A DNA stretch of 64,000 nucleotides. Source: JAVVHH01 sp965199665 (GTDB taxonomy: Bacteria > Pseudomonadota > Alphaproteobacteria > Acetobacterales > Acetobacteraceae). The position numbers were made by a program, and so were the translations under genes. Below, one piece after another: positions 17,788 to 25,690 of the stretch. Numbering within the stretch: position 1 is the first letter of the stretch; each line of letters opens with the position of its first letter. The stretch is taken from assembly GCA_965199665.1 (NCBI GenBank), contig OZ241208.1, positions 1,054,001 to 1,118,000 of the forward strand, given 5' to 3'. Under the pieces are notes generated by a model, which did not search any database, was not told where the DNA came from, and worked only from the letters and a program-made list of their open reading frames with translations.

Positions 17788-19329
17788 GTGGATTGGATCG
17801 CCAGAGTGGAATTGTTCGAGCAGCTTCGTCAGGAGCATGAGTTCGGTGTCGGCACGATCGCCGGTGTTGCGGCGAAGTTCGGTGTGCACCGTCGGATGGT
17901 GCGCCAGGCGATCGCCGGTGCGTTGCCGCCACCACGTCGATACCCGACGCGCGTCAAGACGAAGTTAGGCGCCGTCGCGGCGTTCATCGACCAGGTGTTG
18001 GACGAGGATCGCCGGGCGCCGCGCAAGCAACGCCATACGGCGCGGCGGATCTATCGCCGGATCCTGACGGCGTTCCCCGACGCCGGTGTCGCGGAGTCGA
18101 CCGTGCGCAATTACGTCCGGGATCGAAAGCGGGCACTCGGGCTGGTCAAGCGCGAGACGTTCGTGCCGCAGAGCTATGTGCTCGGCCACGAGGCGCAGGT
18201 GGACTGGTATGAGGCCTGGGCCGATCTCGGCGGTGAGCGGACCCGGATGCAGGTGTTCGCGATGCGCTCGATGGCCAGCGGCGCGGCGTTCCACCGGGCG
18301 TACCAGCACGCGACCCAGCAGGCGTTCCTAGAAGCCCACGAGCACGCATTCGCCTATTTCGGCGGCGTGTTCCGGCTGCTTCGCTACGACAACCTAGCCA
18401 GCGCGGTGCGCAAGATCCTACGGGGTCACCGGCGCGAGGAGACGGTGCGGTTCGTGGCGTTCCGCTCGCACTGGCGGTTCAGCGCCGAGTTCTGCACGCC
18501 CGGCGAGGGCCATGAGAAAGGTGGCATCGAGGGAGAGGGCGGCTACTTCCGTCGCAATCATCTGGTCCCTGTGCCTGATGTCGCCGATCTCGATGCGCTG
18601 AACGCGCTCTTGCTGACGGGCTGCCGCGAGGACGAGGCGCGGATCCTGGATGGGCGCTCGGAGCCGGTCGGCGCGGCGATGGTGGTCGAGCGCGATCATC
18701 TGACGGCGCGCGTGCCGGAGGGGTTCGACCTGGCGGACGTTTCGTTTCCGCTGGTCGACAAGCACGGCTGCGTGCTGGTCAAGACCAACGCCTACTCGGT
18801 TCCGCTCCGCCCGGGCAGCCGGGTGGAAGCGCGTGTCTATCCGCTGCACGTCGAGGTCTGGCACTCCGGCCGCCGGATCGCCCGACACGAGCGCTGTCAC
18901 CGGCGCCGCCAACATGTTCTGGATCTGGAGCACTATCTCGACGTGCTGGGCTACAAGCCGGGTGCGTTCGCCGGATCCAAACCCCTTGCCCAGATGCGTG
19001 CGGCGGGTCGCTGGCCGCCTAGCTACGACGAACTCTGGGATCGGCTGCTGACCCGGCATGGCAAGCAGGACGGCACCCGCGCGATGGTGGCGGTGATCGG
19101 TTTGGGCCGGGAGTTCGGCCATGACGCGTTGCGGGTCGCGATCACCACGGCGGTGTCGCTCGGCGCGTGCGACGTGGCGGCGGTGCGGTATCTGCTGACC
19201 GAGGCCGGGCTGCGCAAAAGCCAGCCTGCCGTGATCGATGTCGGCGAACTCGCTCGCTACGATCGACCGCTGCCCACGATGGCGGAATACGACACGCTGT
19301 TGTCCGGCCCGTGCGCGGGGACCGCATGA
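17788..19329 (+). CDS. istA: IS21-family transposase IstA
   Basis: 513 residues from GTG 17788. It has an N-terminal helix-turn-helix (FGVGTIAGVAAKFGVHRRMV) and an integrase-type catalytic core with Asp in EAQVDWYEAWADL, Asp in LLRYDNLASAV and Glu in EKGGIEGEGGYFRR, followed by the C-terminal beta-barrel and basic region. Length and motif order match IstA. Its stop overlaps the istB start (ATGA). No frameshift or missing catalytic residue is seen, so the enzyme is probably functional. Confidence 0.95.
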   Translation: MDWIARVELFEQLRQEHEFGVGTIAGVAAKFGVHRRMVRQAIAGALPPPRRYPTRVKTKLGAVAAFIDQVLDEDRRAPRKQRHTARRIYRRILTAFPDAGVAESTVRNYVRDRKRALGLVKRETFVPQSYVLGHEAQVDWYEAWADLGGERTRMQVFAMRSMASGAAFHRAYQHATQQAFLEAHEHAFAYFGGVFRLLRYDNLASAVRKILRGHRREETVRFVAFRSHWRFSAEFCTPGEGHEKGGIEGEGGYFRRNHLVPVPDVADLDALNALLLTGCREDEARILDGRSEPVGAAMVVERDHLTARVPEGFDLADVSFPLVDKHGCVLVKTNAYSVPLRPGSRVEARVYPLHVEVWHSGRRIARHERCHRRRQHVLDLEHYLDVLGYKPGAFAGSKPLAQMRAAGRWPPSYDELWDRLLTRHGKQDGTRAMVAVIGLGREFGHDALRVAITTAVSLGACDVAAVRYLLTEAGLRKSQPAVIDVGELARYDRPLPTMAEYDTLLSGPCAGTA

Positions 19330-20090
19330 TGGGTGATCTGCAGGAACAAGCGATCCGCCAGCACTGCAAAACGCTGCGCATGCCGACGATCGGCGGTCAG
19401 TTCGCCCGCCTGGCCGATGCTGCGGCGCGCGAGGGTCAGACGCATGTCGGCTACCTCGAGGCCTTGCTGGCGGCCGAGATGGAAGAGCGCGAGAGCCGGG
19501 CAATCGCCCGCTTGCTACACGAAGCGCGGCTGCCGCGGATGAAGACGCTCGACGAGTTCGAGTTCGACCGCTCCGGTGTGGCGGCGTCGCAGCTGCGGGG
19601 GCTGGCTGAGGGCGAGTATGTCGCCAAGGCCGAACCGATCCTGCTGATCGGCGAGGCTGGCACGGGGAAAACCCATCTCGCGACGGGTTTGTGCGTGGCT
19701 GCCTGTCGCCAACGGCGCCGGGTTCGGTTCACGACGGCGACCGCGCTGATCAACGAACTGGCCGAGGCGGCGCATGCCAACCAACTCAGCCGCGCGCTCG
19801 GCCGCTGGGAGCGGCTCGACCTGATCTGCATCGACGAGCTGGGCTACGTGCCGCTCGCCGAGACCGCGTGCGAATTGATGTTTCAGGTGATCGCGGATCG
19901 GGCGGAGAAAGCAGCGGTGATCGTGACCACCAACTTGCCATTCTCCGAATGGTCGCAGGTGATCCCGAACCCGCGGCTGTGCAAGGCGCTGATCGATCGG
20001 CTGACGGATTGTGCGCACATCATCACCACGGGCACCGATTCATATCGGTTCCGCCGCACCACCGCGCAACGCAAGGCGGCAAAGACCTGA
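19326..20090 (+). CDS. istB: IS21-family helper ATPase IstB
   Basis: 254 residues. It is an AAA+ ATPase with Walker A GEAGTGKTHLA and Walker B LICIDELGYVP, a sensor region (VIVTTNLPFSEW) and a basic C-terminus (RRTTAQRKAAKT). The N-terminal helical domain precedes residue 60. It assists IstA in target capture and strand transfer. The start ATG lies within the last codons of istA, the usual arrangement. Confidence 0.95.
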   Translation: MMGDLQEQAIRQHCKTLRMPTIGGQFARLADAAAREGQTHVGYLEALLAAEMEERESRAIARLLHEARLPRMKTLDEFEFDRSGVAASQLRGLAEGEYVAKAEPILLIGEAGTGKTHLATGLCVAACRQRRRVRFTTATALINELAEAAHANQLSRALGRWERLDLICIDELGYVPLAETACELMFQVIADRAEKAAVIVTTNLPFSEWSQVIPNPRLCKALIDRLTDCAHIITTGTDSYRFRRTTAQRKAAKT

Positions 20091-20213
20091 CAGGGGGACC
20101 CAAGTAGCAGCCTTAAAACAGCGCGAGCCTCACGGTTCGCGCAGTCAGTTACCTACCGGGAGGTGGGCCAGAATTCATCAGCACAAGTGGGCCGCAATTC
20201 GTGGACAAAGCCA

Positions 20214-20218
20214 CCACC
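20214..20218. repeat. Target-site duplication (right) of nested IS21-family element
   Basis: CCACC, identical to 17684-17688. Confidence 0.88.
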
Positions 20219-20656
20219 CGTAACCGGCCAGGACCTTTGCTGGTCCGTCGTGATCCGCGCGACCTCAGCCGGGTGTTCGTGCTGGACCCACTGGATGGCG
20301 GCTACCTGGAAGTGCCGACCCGCGACCTGTCGCGCCCGGCCATCTCGCTGTGGGAGCATCGGCTGGCGCGGCGGCGCCTGCGTGCCAAGCACCGAGGCGA
20401 GATCGACGAGGCCGGCTTATTCGCGGCCATCGAGGAGATGCGCGCTGCCGAGCGGGATGCCGCGCGCCTGACCCGGTCGGCCCGCCGAGACCGGACGCGT
20501 CGAAACAATGCGCCAGACCTACCAGCCGCGCCGCCACCGGCAGAACCGGCGCTTCCGTCCGTGACAGAGATCGCGCCAGATGACGCACTAGAGGATGGAG
20601 TGGCTGACGGGACGAGCGAACTGCCCCGTCCTTTCGACGACATCGAGCAATGGTAG
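20219..20656 (+). pseudogene. tniA: tniA, 3' portion
   Basis: The remaining 145 codons of TniA, beginning in the reconstructed protein with RNRPGPLLVRRDPRDLSRVF. This is the conserved segment after the DDE core that continues the DDE-side frame. The Arg-rich helical tail and the terminal PFDDIEQW are typical of TniA C-termini, the part that contacts TniB. It is separated from its start by the IS21-family insertion. A GTG at 20201, inside the IS end, could start a short product, but that would lack the catalytic core. Confidence 0.9.
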
Positions 20657-21564
20657 CGGTGCCCATGGATCTCGCTCATCTCCGCCCGGAGGTGCGGGAA
20701 CTGGCACATTTGCCGGCGGCCGAACGATTGGCTCGTGTGCCGGTCAACCGCTGGATCGGCTACGGCCGTGCGAGCCAGGCCGTTGCATTGCTCGAACACC
20801 TGCTCGTCTCCGAACCCGGCCGTGTGCGTCCCCGCAACCTACTCGTGGTCGGCCCCACCAATAACGGCAAGACGGTCATTGCCGAACACTTCCTACGCTC
20901 GCACCAGCAGCACCCTTCTGAGGACGGCGAACACGAGATCATCCCGGTGCTGCTGGTGCAGATGCCGCCGTCTCCGACAATCGGACGCCTATACGCGGCG
21001 GTTCTGGCGGGCTTGGGAATGCCCAACGCGCTGGGCGGTCGCTCGCCAGATCGCGAAGCCATGACCATGCGCCTGTTGCGCCATGTCGGTTGCCGGATGT
21101 TGCTGCTGGACGAGTTGCACAATCTGCTGGCCGCATCGGGGGCGCGACAGCGTGAACTGCTGAACCTTTTGCGCTATCTCGGCAACGAGCTCCGCATCCC
21201 GATCGCCTGCTTTGGCACGCGCGAGGCCTATCTCGCCATCCGCAGCGACGACCAGCTCGAGAATCGCTTTGAGCCATTCCTGTTGCCGGCCTGGGAGGAC
21301 GGCCCTGAATTCGGCCGCCTGCTCGCGAGCTTCGAAGCGGTGCTGCCGCTTTGCGAACCGTCCGGGCTGGGTGCGCCTGCCCTGCGTGCGCATGTGCTGC
21401 GCCGCTCGGAGGGCACGATCGGCGAGGTGGCGGCGCTGCTTGGTGCCGCCATGGAAGCGGCGTTACGCGCCGGTCAAGAGCGGATCGGACCCAAGGCACT
21501 GGACACGGCTGCCTATCAGCCGCCCACCGTTCGTCGCCGCCTGTTCGAGCGGGAGCTGCGGTGA
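20650..21564 (+). CDS. tniB: Transposition ATPase TniB
   Basis: 304 residues. It is an AAA+ (MuB/TniB-type) ATPase with Walker A VVGPTNNGKTVIAEHF and Walker B MLLLDELHNLLA, a sensor segment (IPIACFGTREAYLAI) and the conserved ENRFEPFLLPAW. Its role is target selection for TniA. It overlaps the tniA stop by 7 bp, with an alternative ATG at 20665, and its TGA overlaps a GTG that begins the damaged tniQ. The gene looks intact, but without TniA it cannot support transposition. Confidence 0.93.
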   Translation: MVAVPMDLAHLRPEVRELAHLPAAERLARVPVNRWIGYGRASQAVALLEHLLVSEPGRVRPRNLLVVGPTNNGKTVIAEHFLRSHQQHPSEDGEHEIIPVLLVQMPPSPTIGRLYAAVLAGLGMPNALGGRSPDREAMTMRLLRHVGCRMLLLDELHNLLAASGARQRELLNLLRYLGNELRIPIACFGTREAYLAIRSDDQLENRFEPFLLPAWEDGPEFGRLLASFEAVLPLCEPSGLGAPALRAHVLRRSEGTIGEVAALLGAAMEAALRAGQERIGPKALDTAAYQPPTVRRRLFERELR

Positions 21565-21942
21565 GCTCGTATCGTCGACACCAGTTCTGGCCGACGCTGG
21601 CCGCTGCACCCAAAGCCGCGCGAATGGGAGGTCCTGCAGACCTGGGTGCGCCGGATCGCCGACACCTATGGCGTTGGCTACGAGACGTTTCTCCGCGGGG
21701 CACTGGGTCGCACTGGTCCAGGCGCGAGGGACCTGGAGAGCATCACCGAGGCGCAGTTGGCGATGTTGGCGGCGGGCACCGGGGTCTCGAGCGAGCAGCT
21801 GCGCGGCATGACCACGCCAGCCGTCATGGCGCGGCTGACCGCCAGGATCGCGGATTGGATGCTGACCGAGGAAGGGCGGGACAGCCTCGCTCAGATCAGG
21901 ACGACTGTCCGGCTCATGACGGAGCGCCCAGACCGTCACTAA
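21561..21942 (+). pseudogene. tniQ: tniQ, frameshifted by a 10-bp tandem duplication
   Basis: The GTG at 21561 (GTGA overlap with tniB) begins MSSYRRHQFWP. The typical TniQ sequence then continues in another frame as WPLHPKPREWEVLQTWVRR and on to the stop at 21942. The junction carries CTGGCCG twice, at 21587-21593 and 21597-21603, ten bases apart. Removing ten bases gives one uninterrupted frame of about 123 residues. The continuation contains a TniQ N-terminal-like helical region (ADTYGVGYETFLRGAL). It is shorter than full-length TniQ, so it may also lack C-terminal parts. TniQ normally cooperates with TniA and TniB; here it is inactive unless a short product starts at GTG 21646. Confidence 0.8.
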
Positions 21943-22065
21943 ATCGACCATGCACAAGGTTTGCAGAGCATAGACGAGGTGACTGGTTATGTGACACCTT
22001 TGACTCCGGCTGTCTGGTTCGGCCGGACTGTCACGCAACCGGTCGTTTATGGAGCAGAGTTCCCC
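21943..22065. promoter_or_regulatory. Probable res site for TniR
   Basis: The gap between tniQ and tniR contains an inverted pair GGTTATGTGACA (21985-21996) and TGTCACGCAACC (22029-22040), 10 of 12 matching. Such paired resolvase-binding arms, in the position where Tn5053-type elements keep res, make this the likely cointegrate-resolution site. Confidence 0.6.
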
Positions 22066-22719
22066 GTGTTGGTCGGCTACATGCGCGTGAGTAAAGCGGA
22101 CGGCTCCCAGGTGCTGGACCTGCAGCGTGATGCGTTGCTCGCAGCCGGCGTCGAGCCGGAATGCTTGTATGACGACCACGCCTCCGGCAAACGCGACGAC
22201 CGGCCGGGGCTGGAAGCCTGCCTGAAAAGCTTGCGCAAGGGCGACACGCTGGTGGCCTGGAAGCTCGACCGTATCGGCCGGGATCTGCGGCACCTGGTTA
22301 ACCTCGTGCATGATCTGACCAAGCGTGGCGTCGGGCTTCGCGTGCTCGCCGGCGAGGGGGCGGCAATCGACACCACGACGCCCAATGGCAGGCTTATGTT
22401 CGGCTTTTTTGCAGCCCTGGCCGAATTCGAACGGGAACTGATCGTCGAGCGCACCAAGGCAGGCTTGGCGTCCGCTCGCGCCCGCGGTCGCAACGGCGGG
22501 CGACCGTTCAAGATGACGACTGCCAAGCTTCGCCTCGCTCAGGCTGCGATGGGTCAGCCGGGTACCAAGGTCGGCGAGCTGTGCATCGAACTCGGCATCA
22601 GCCGGCAGACGCTCTATCGCCATGTCACGCCTCAAGGCGAACTGCGGCCAGATGGGTTGAGCCTACTGGCTCGGCGGAAAGCGCCCCAGCTTATCCCCGC
22701 AACTCAGGAAGGGAACTGA
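22066..22719 (+). CDS. tniR: Serine recombinase (resolvase) TniR
   Basis: About 217 residues from GTG 22066; the frame is open upstream to 21961 but family similarity starts here. The resolvase catalytic domain starts LVGYMRVSKADGSQ, where the Ser is the nucleophile. It contains the conserved Arg-rich KLDRIGRDLRHL and FAALAEFERELIVERT, then the E-helix and a C-terminal helix-turn-helix (VGELCIELGISRQTLYRHV). It resolves cointegrates formed during replicative transposition at the adjacent res. The racemase gene starts 4 bp after its stop, so the two are probably co-transcribed. Confidence 0.93.
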   Translation: MLVGYMRVSKADGSQVLDLQRDALLAAGVEPECLYDDHASGKRDDRPGLEACLKSLRKGDTLVAWKLDRIGRDLRHLVNLVHDLTKRGVGLRVLAGEGAAIDTTTPNGRLMFGFFAALAEFERELIVERTKAGLASARARGRNGGRPFKMTTAKLRLAQAAMGQPGTKVGELCIELGISRQTLYRHVTPQGELRPDGLSLLARRKAPQLIPATQEGN

Positions 22720-22722
22720 TCC

Positions 22723-23442
22723 ATGTCGCAGCAGGGCGTGATCGGATTAATCGGCGGCATGAGTTGGGAAAGCTCAGCCGAGTACTACCGGATCATCAAC
22801 CAAGCGGTCCGGTCTCGGCTGGGCGGCTTGCGTTCAGCACGATGCCTGATGTGGTCGTTCGACTTCGGTGAGATAGAGGCCTTGCAACATGCTGGACGCT
22901 GGGATGATGCGACGGCGCTGATGATTGACGCCGCACAGCGCCTGGAGCGAGGTGGGGCCGACTTCTTCCTGATCTGCACCAACACTATGCACAAGATGGC
23001 CGACCAGGTGCAGTCCGCCGTCCGCATTCCCTTGCTGCACATCGCCGATCCCACGGCAGAGCGGATCAAGGTGCAAGACATCAAGCGCGTCGGCCTGCTC
23101 GGCACTGCATTCACGATGGAGCAGGACTTCTACAAGGGACGGCTGCAACAACGCTTCGGCCTCGACGTGCTGATCCCAGAAGCCGACGACCGTGCGATCG
23201 TGCATCGGATCATCTACGATGAGCTGGTCCAGGGGCGAGCGGAACCTGCGTCTCGCGCCGCCTACCGGGCGGTCATCGCTCGCCTGGTCGAGCGGGGCGC
23301 CGAAGCCATCATTCTTGGCTGCACGGAGATCATGCTGCTGGTGAAGCCGGAAGACAGCCCAGTGCCGTTGTTCGATACAACCGGCATTCACGCCGAGGCC
23401 GCCGTTGATCGTGCGCTCTCGTTCCTGCGCCAAGCCGCGTAA
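22723..23442 (+). CDS. Aspartate/glutamate racemase family protein (transposon passenger)
   Basis: 239 residues from ATG 22723. The two catalytic cysteines of PLP-independent Asp/Glu racemases are present: Cys in ADFFLICTNTMHKMA, about residue 85, and Cys in IILGCTEIMLL, about residue 200. GLIGGMSWESSAEYYR matches the YgeA-like subfamily. It interconverts L- and D-acidic amino acids or acts on related 2-amino dicarboxylates. The gene lies 4 bp after tniR and inside the terminal repeats, so it travels with the transposon. Base composition is similar to the tni genes. Confidence 0.9.
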   Translation: MSQQGVIGLIGGMSWESSAEYYRIINQAVRSRLGGLRSARCLMWSFDFGEIEALQHAGRWDDATALMIDAAQRLERGGADFFLICTNTMHKMADQVQSAVRIPLLHIADPTAERIKVQDIKRVGLLGTAFTMEQDFYKGRLQQRFGLDVLIPEADDRAIVHRIIYDELVQGRAEPASRAAYRAVIARLVERGAEAIILGCTEIMLLVKPEDSPVPLFDTTGIHAEAAVDRALSFLRQAA

Positions 23443-23492
23443 GCGGGTTAGCTCGGCTGCTGCCAAACCGCTGAACAGGACTTTGGCAATCT

Positions 23493-23518
23493 GCTGAAGC
23501 CAACTTTGAAAAATGACA
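23493..23518 (-). repeat. Right terminal inverted repeat of the Tn5053-like element
   Basis: Read on the minus strand it starts TGTCATTTTTCAAAGTT. It is immediately followed by the target duplication CCTCG at 23519-23523. Confidence 0.92.
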
Positions 23519-23596
23519 CCTCGGCAAGATTGTGCTCGCATAATTGTCTCCGAAAGCGATCTCACGGATCGTGACGGTTTGCCAAGGAGGCTGACA

Positions 23597-24274
23597 ATGC
23601 GAGGGGTCCAATACCGAGTGCTTGGAGTCTCTCTCTCGATAATTCTGTCAGTTCTTTATCTAGTCGCTATAATGGATGCTACAGATCGAGTGTGCTCAAA
23701 GAGCTTCCAGTGGGTTGTGCGAGATTACAATGCAGCGGTTCTAATGGCCGGAATAATCAGCTTTATGACGTTTGCGGTAATTCTTTCCGCACGAATAATG
23801 CTAGGCAGAGCTTTCTTTCAGTCGCCGACAGCGCGAGGGTTTCCAAAGAGCGTAGCTTTTGTCTCGGTTCCCAGCGCGCTTGGATGGATGACCGCCGGGC
23901 TCGTGCTTGGGTTTCTCTCGTCTCAGTCAGCCATATGCGTCGACGCGCAAGGCTTCCTCTTCAAGAGCGCAATGACACCGGCGGGGATCATGAAATACAA
24001 GTGGAATGACGTGGCGTCACTCGAAACCGAGTGCCAAAGGTCTCCTCGTTCTTCGATCATTCATGCGTCGATCGTCGTACAGTTCAAGGACCTGGCCAGA
24101 CCGATCGATCTCGGGTTGGATTACGATAACTCGCTTGAAATGACTGAACAGGTCGGATTTCTATCAACTTTGATCTCTCGTTTCGCCGAACAAGGCAAAC
24201 CAATACAAGTGCGGCATGGGGTGACATCACCAGAATGTCCACTTAACATTAGCGCGTTGTTTGATCGTCTTTGA
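23597..24274 (+). CDS. Hypothetical membrane protein
   Basis: 225 residues from the ATG at 23597, with AAGGAGG at 23584-23590. Three membrane segments are visible at about residues 8-27, 45-68 and 84-105 (VLGVSLSIILSVLYLVAIM, AAVLMAGIISFMTFAVIL, ALGWMTAGLVLGFLSS). A soluble C-terminal domain of about 115 residues follows. Codons are less GC-biased than in the surrounding chromosome, suggesting acquisition from elsewhere. It begins 78 bp after the transposon's right end and looks undamaged. No family recognised. Confidence 0.6.
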   Translation: MRGVQYRVLGVSLSIILSVLYLVAIMDATDRVCSKSFQWVVRDYNAAVLMAGIISFMTFAVILSARIMLGRAFFQSPTARGFPKSVAFVSVPSALGWMTAGLVLGFLSSQSAICVDAQGFLFKSAMTPAGIMKYKWNDVASLETECQRSPRSSIIHASIVVQFKDLARPIDLGLDYDNSLEMTEQVGFLSTLISRFAEQGKPIQVRHGVTSPECPLNISALFDRL

Positions 24275-24353
24275 AATCTTTGCCTATGTTCACGGAGATG
24301 CCCAGCGACTTTAGCCGAGTCCATCGATCTCTGTCGCACGGCGACGAGATTCG

Positions 24354-24386
24354 CTACGCATCGAATGTTACCAATTCAGCGACAAG
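24354..24386. repeat. 31-bp dispersed repeat, copy 3
   Basis: ATGTTACCAATTCAGCGACA forms the core; it has about four differences from each of the copies at 1705 and 15891, in the same orientation. No transposase lies beside it. Confidence 0.6.
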
Positions 24387-24423
24387 GGTCAGCCGCTGTC
24401 CACACCAAGCAGACCTACACATC

Positions 24424-24460
24424 CCGAAAAACCTCGTGTTTCGGTTCGAGTTTTTGTTTC
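24424..24460 (+). terminator. Possible rho-independent terminator
   Basis: The arms CCGAAAAAC and GTGTTTCGG can pair with one mismatch around a three-base loop, and a T-rich run follows (GAGTTTTTGTTTC). It lies about 150 bp after the membrane protein gene ending at 24274. Confidence 0.35.
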
Positions 24461-24825
24461 TCTGGCTCACCTTCCCCCCGGTCCGCCCCGCCTGACGTGC
24501 TATTCTGCCCATTCCATTGCATGACCCCGACTCGCATCGGAATGGGCGATCTTGTGGTCTCGTCGGAGACGTTGCAGTGAACATTCAAGCCATCCTCTTC
24601 CTTAATCCTCTTCGTTGTTACCAGACATCTTCCTGAACCGTTCCCAAGAACTTCCGTCGGATTTTGCCTTGCGTTAAGTTGTGTCTTAGCCGCGTTGGTA
24701 TTCAGGGGTAAGAGAAGTCTCTTTGGAGCCGACCTATCGTTCGCGAATAAGACGCTCAGTCAGAAATGCCTGACCTTTTTGGATCGCTCAAATAAGGCTA
24801 CAAGTTACCCTCTTTTTACATAATC

Positions 24826-25023
24826 GTGGTCTTTCTAATTTTATACAGCTCTTTCTTCACAGGTGGACTTCTAATTGGGTCACGCGGTAAAGTAGAACTC
24901 CAGGTTGATCCACAAATCATCCCAGTCACTGTCATTTTAGACGCTGCTTCAATCTTGGGTATAGCCTTGATTCTACGTAGAAGATATCAGAACCGTCTGA
25001 AGGGTAACTCTGGTGTCGACTAA
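24826..25023 (+). CDS. Short hydrophobic open frame, doubtful
   Basis: 65 codons from GTG with two hydrophobic stretches (VFLILYSSFFTGGLLIG and VTVILDAASILGIALIL) and a basic tail (RRRYQNRLKG). It could be a small two-helix membrane protein or a gene remnant. No ribosome-binding site is evident and the region is AT-rich. Unrecognised. Confidence 0.3.
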   Translation: MVFLILYSSFFTGGLLIGSRGKVELQVDPQIIPVTVILDAASILGIALILRRRYQNRLKGNSGVD

Positions 25024-25222
25024 GGATCAGGACTCCTTATGAAGCCAGAAGGTAACGAGTGCGGCGGTTCAACCCAGGAGGGAAATGGGAAGGCGGCAAA
25101 CGGGCGCGTCTCGGAAGCAAGTTACGGGCTATCCACCCTGCTCGGCGGAAGCCCGTCAGGTTAGGCTGCCGCCGAGGTCGACACACAACGGACCTTTGTG
25201 ACGTGATGCTGAACGGGTCATC

Positions 25223-25690
25223 TTACCCATTCAAGCGAGCGAGTTGTTTCATCATGAAGACACTCAGGAGATCAGCGTCATACTGGCCGAATGGAGCGCA
25301 TTCGACGAAACCTAACTTACGATAGAGGCCGAGGGCTTCAGTTGATTTAACACCCGTCTCAAGGAACAGAGTTCGCACGCCGTGCTTTGCAGCATCGAGC
25401 TCAATGGTCTGCACCACGGAAGCCCCGATGCCTCTTCCCCGAGCGGCAGGTTCGACGAAGAGACGTTTCATTTCCGCGCCATGATCCGCTATCCGTACGT
25501 AGCCGCCACCACCCAACGCCTGGCCATCATCGCGAGCAACGAAGTAACGCACGCCCGCCGACACCAACGCTGTCAGATCCGGGCCATGCCGGCTTCGCTC
25601 AGGATAGAGACTGTCCGCGCGTTTGTCCGCCGCAGCCAGAAAGATGGCCACATCGGGTTGATCTGGCGTCTCACATTGGATGTCAATCAA
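25223..25690 (-). CDS. GNAT-family N-acetyltransferase
   Basis: 155 residues from TTG 25690. The acetyl-CoA-binding segment is present as EMKRLFVEPAARGRGIGASVV (motif A, R-x-x-G-x-G/A) around residues 73-93, followed by motif B (LFLETGVKSTEALGLYRKLGF). The family transfers acetyl groups to amines of small molecules or proteins; the acceptor is unknown. It is flanked by decayed sequence on both sides, but the gene itself looks complete. Confidence 0.82.
   Translation of the reverse strand: MIDIQCETPDQPDVAIFLAAADKRADSLYPERSRHGPDLTALVSAGVRYFVARDDGQALGGGGYVRIADHGAEMKRLFVEPAARGRGIGASVVQTIELDAAKHGVRTLFLETGVKSTEALGLYRKLGFVECAPFGQYDADLLSVFMMKQLARLNG

Larger units (their letters stand above)
17689..20213 (+). 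mobile_element. IS21-family insertion sequence nested in tniA
   Basis: A 2525-bp element with ends TGGCTTTG...CAAAGCCA. The related ends extend inward, with left CGAATGTTGGCCC matching right CGAATTGCGGCCC when read inward, plus a second internal repeat TTGGCCCACCT/CTGGCCCACCT. Multiple terminal repeats and TG...CA termini are typical of IS21. It is flanked by CCACC duplications and encodes overlapping istA and istB. It appears intact and may still be mobile. Confidence 0.93.
16286..23518 (+). mobile_element. Tn5053/Tn402-family transposon with Asp/Glu racemase passenger (inactivated)
   Basis: The ends are near-identical inverted repeats starting TGTCATTTTTCAAAGT (25 of 26 matching), flanked by perfect 5-bp duplications CCTCG at 16281-16285 and 23519-23523. 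Subterminal copies of the inner motif (AGTGGGCTTCAGCGG at 16369-16383) resemble the multiple transposase-binding repeats of this family. Gene order is tniA, tniB, tniQ, res, tniR, then a racemase gene before the right end. The TGTC termini, 5-bp duplication and tni order identify the family. The element is dead in its present form: tniA is split by an IS21-family insertion and tniQ is frameshifted. Length is 7233 bp, about 4.7 kb without the nested IS. Confidence 0.93.
24275..25222. other. AT-rich, mostly non-coding stretch
   Basis: Clearly lower in GC than the rest of the window, especially 24590-25020. It contains copy 3 of the 31-bp repeat (24354-24386), a possible terminator (24424-24460) and one short hydrophobic open frame at 24826. 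No other gene is supportable. The composition suggests a transferred or decaying segment. Confidence 0.55.

Noticed and set aside
20201..20218. GTG at 20201 as the start of an independent gene
   Set aside because: It lies in the IS terminal repeat, and the downstream frame is the TniA C-terminus.
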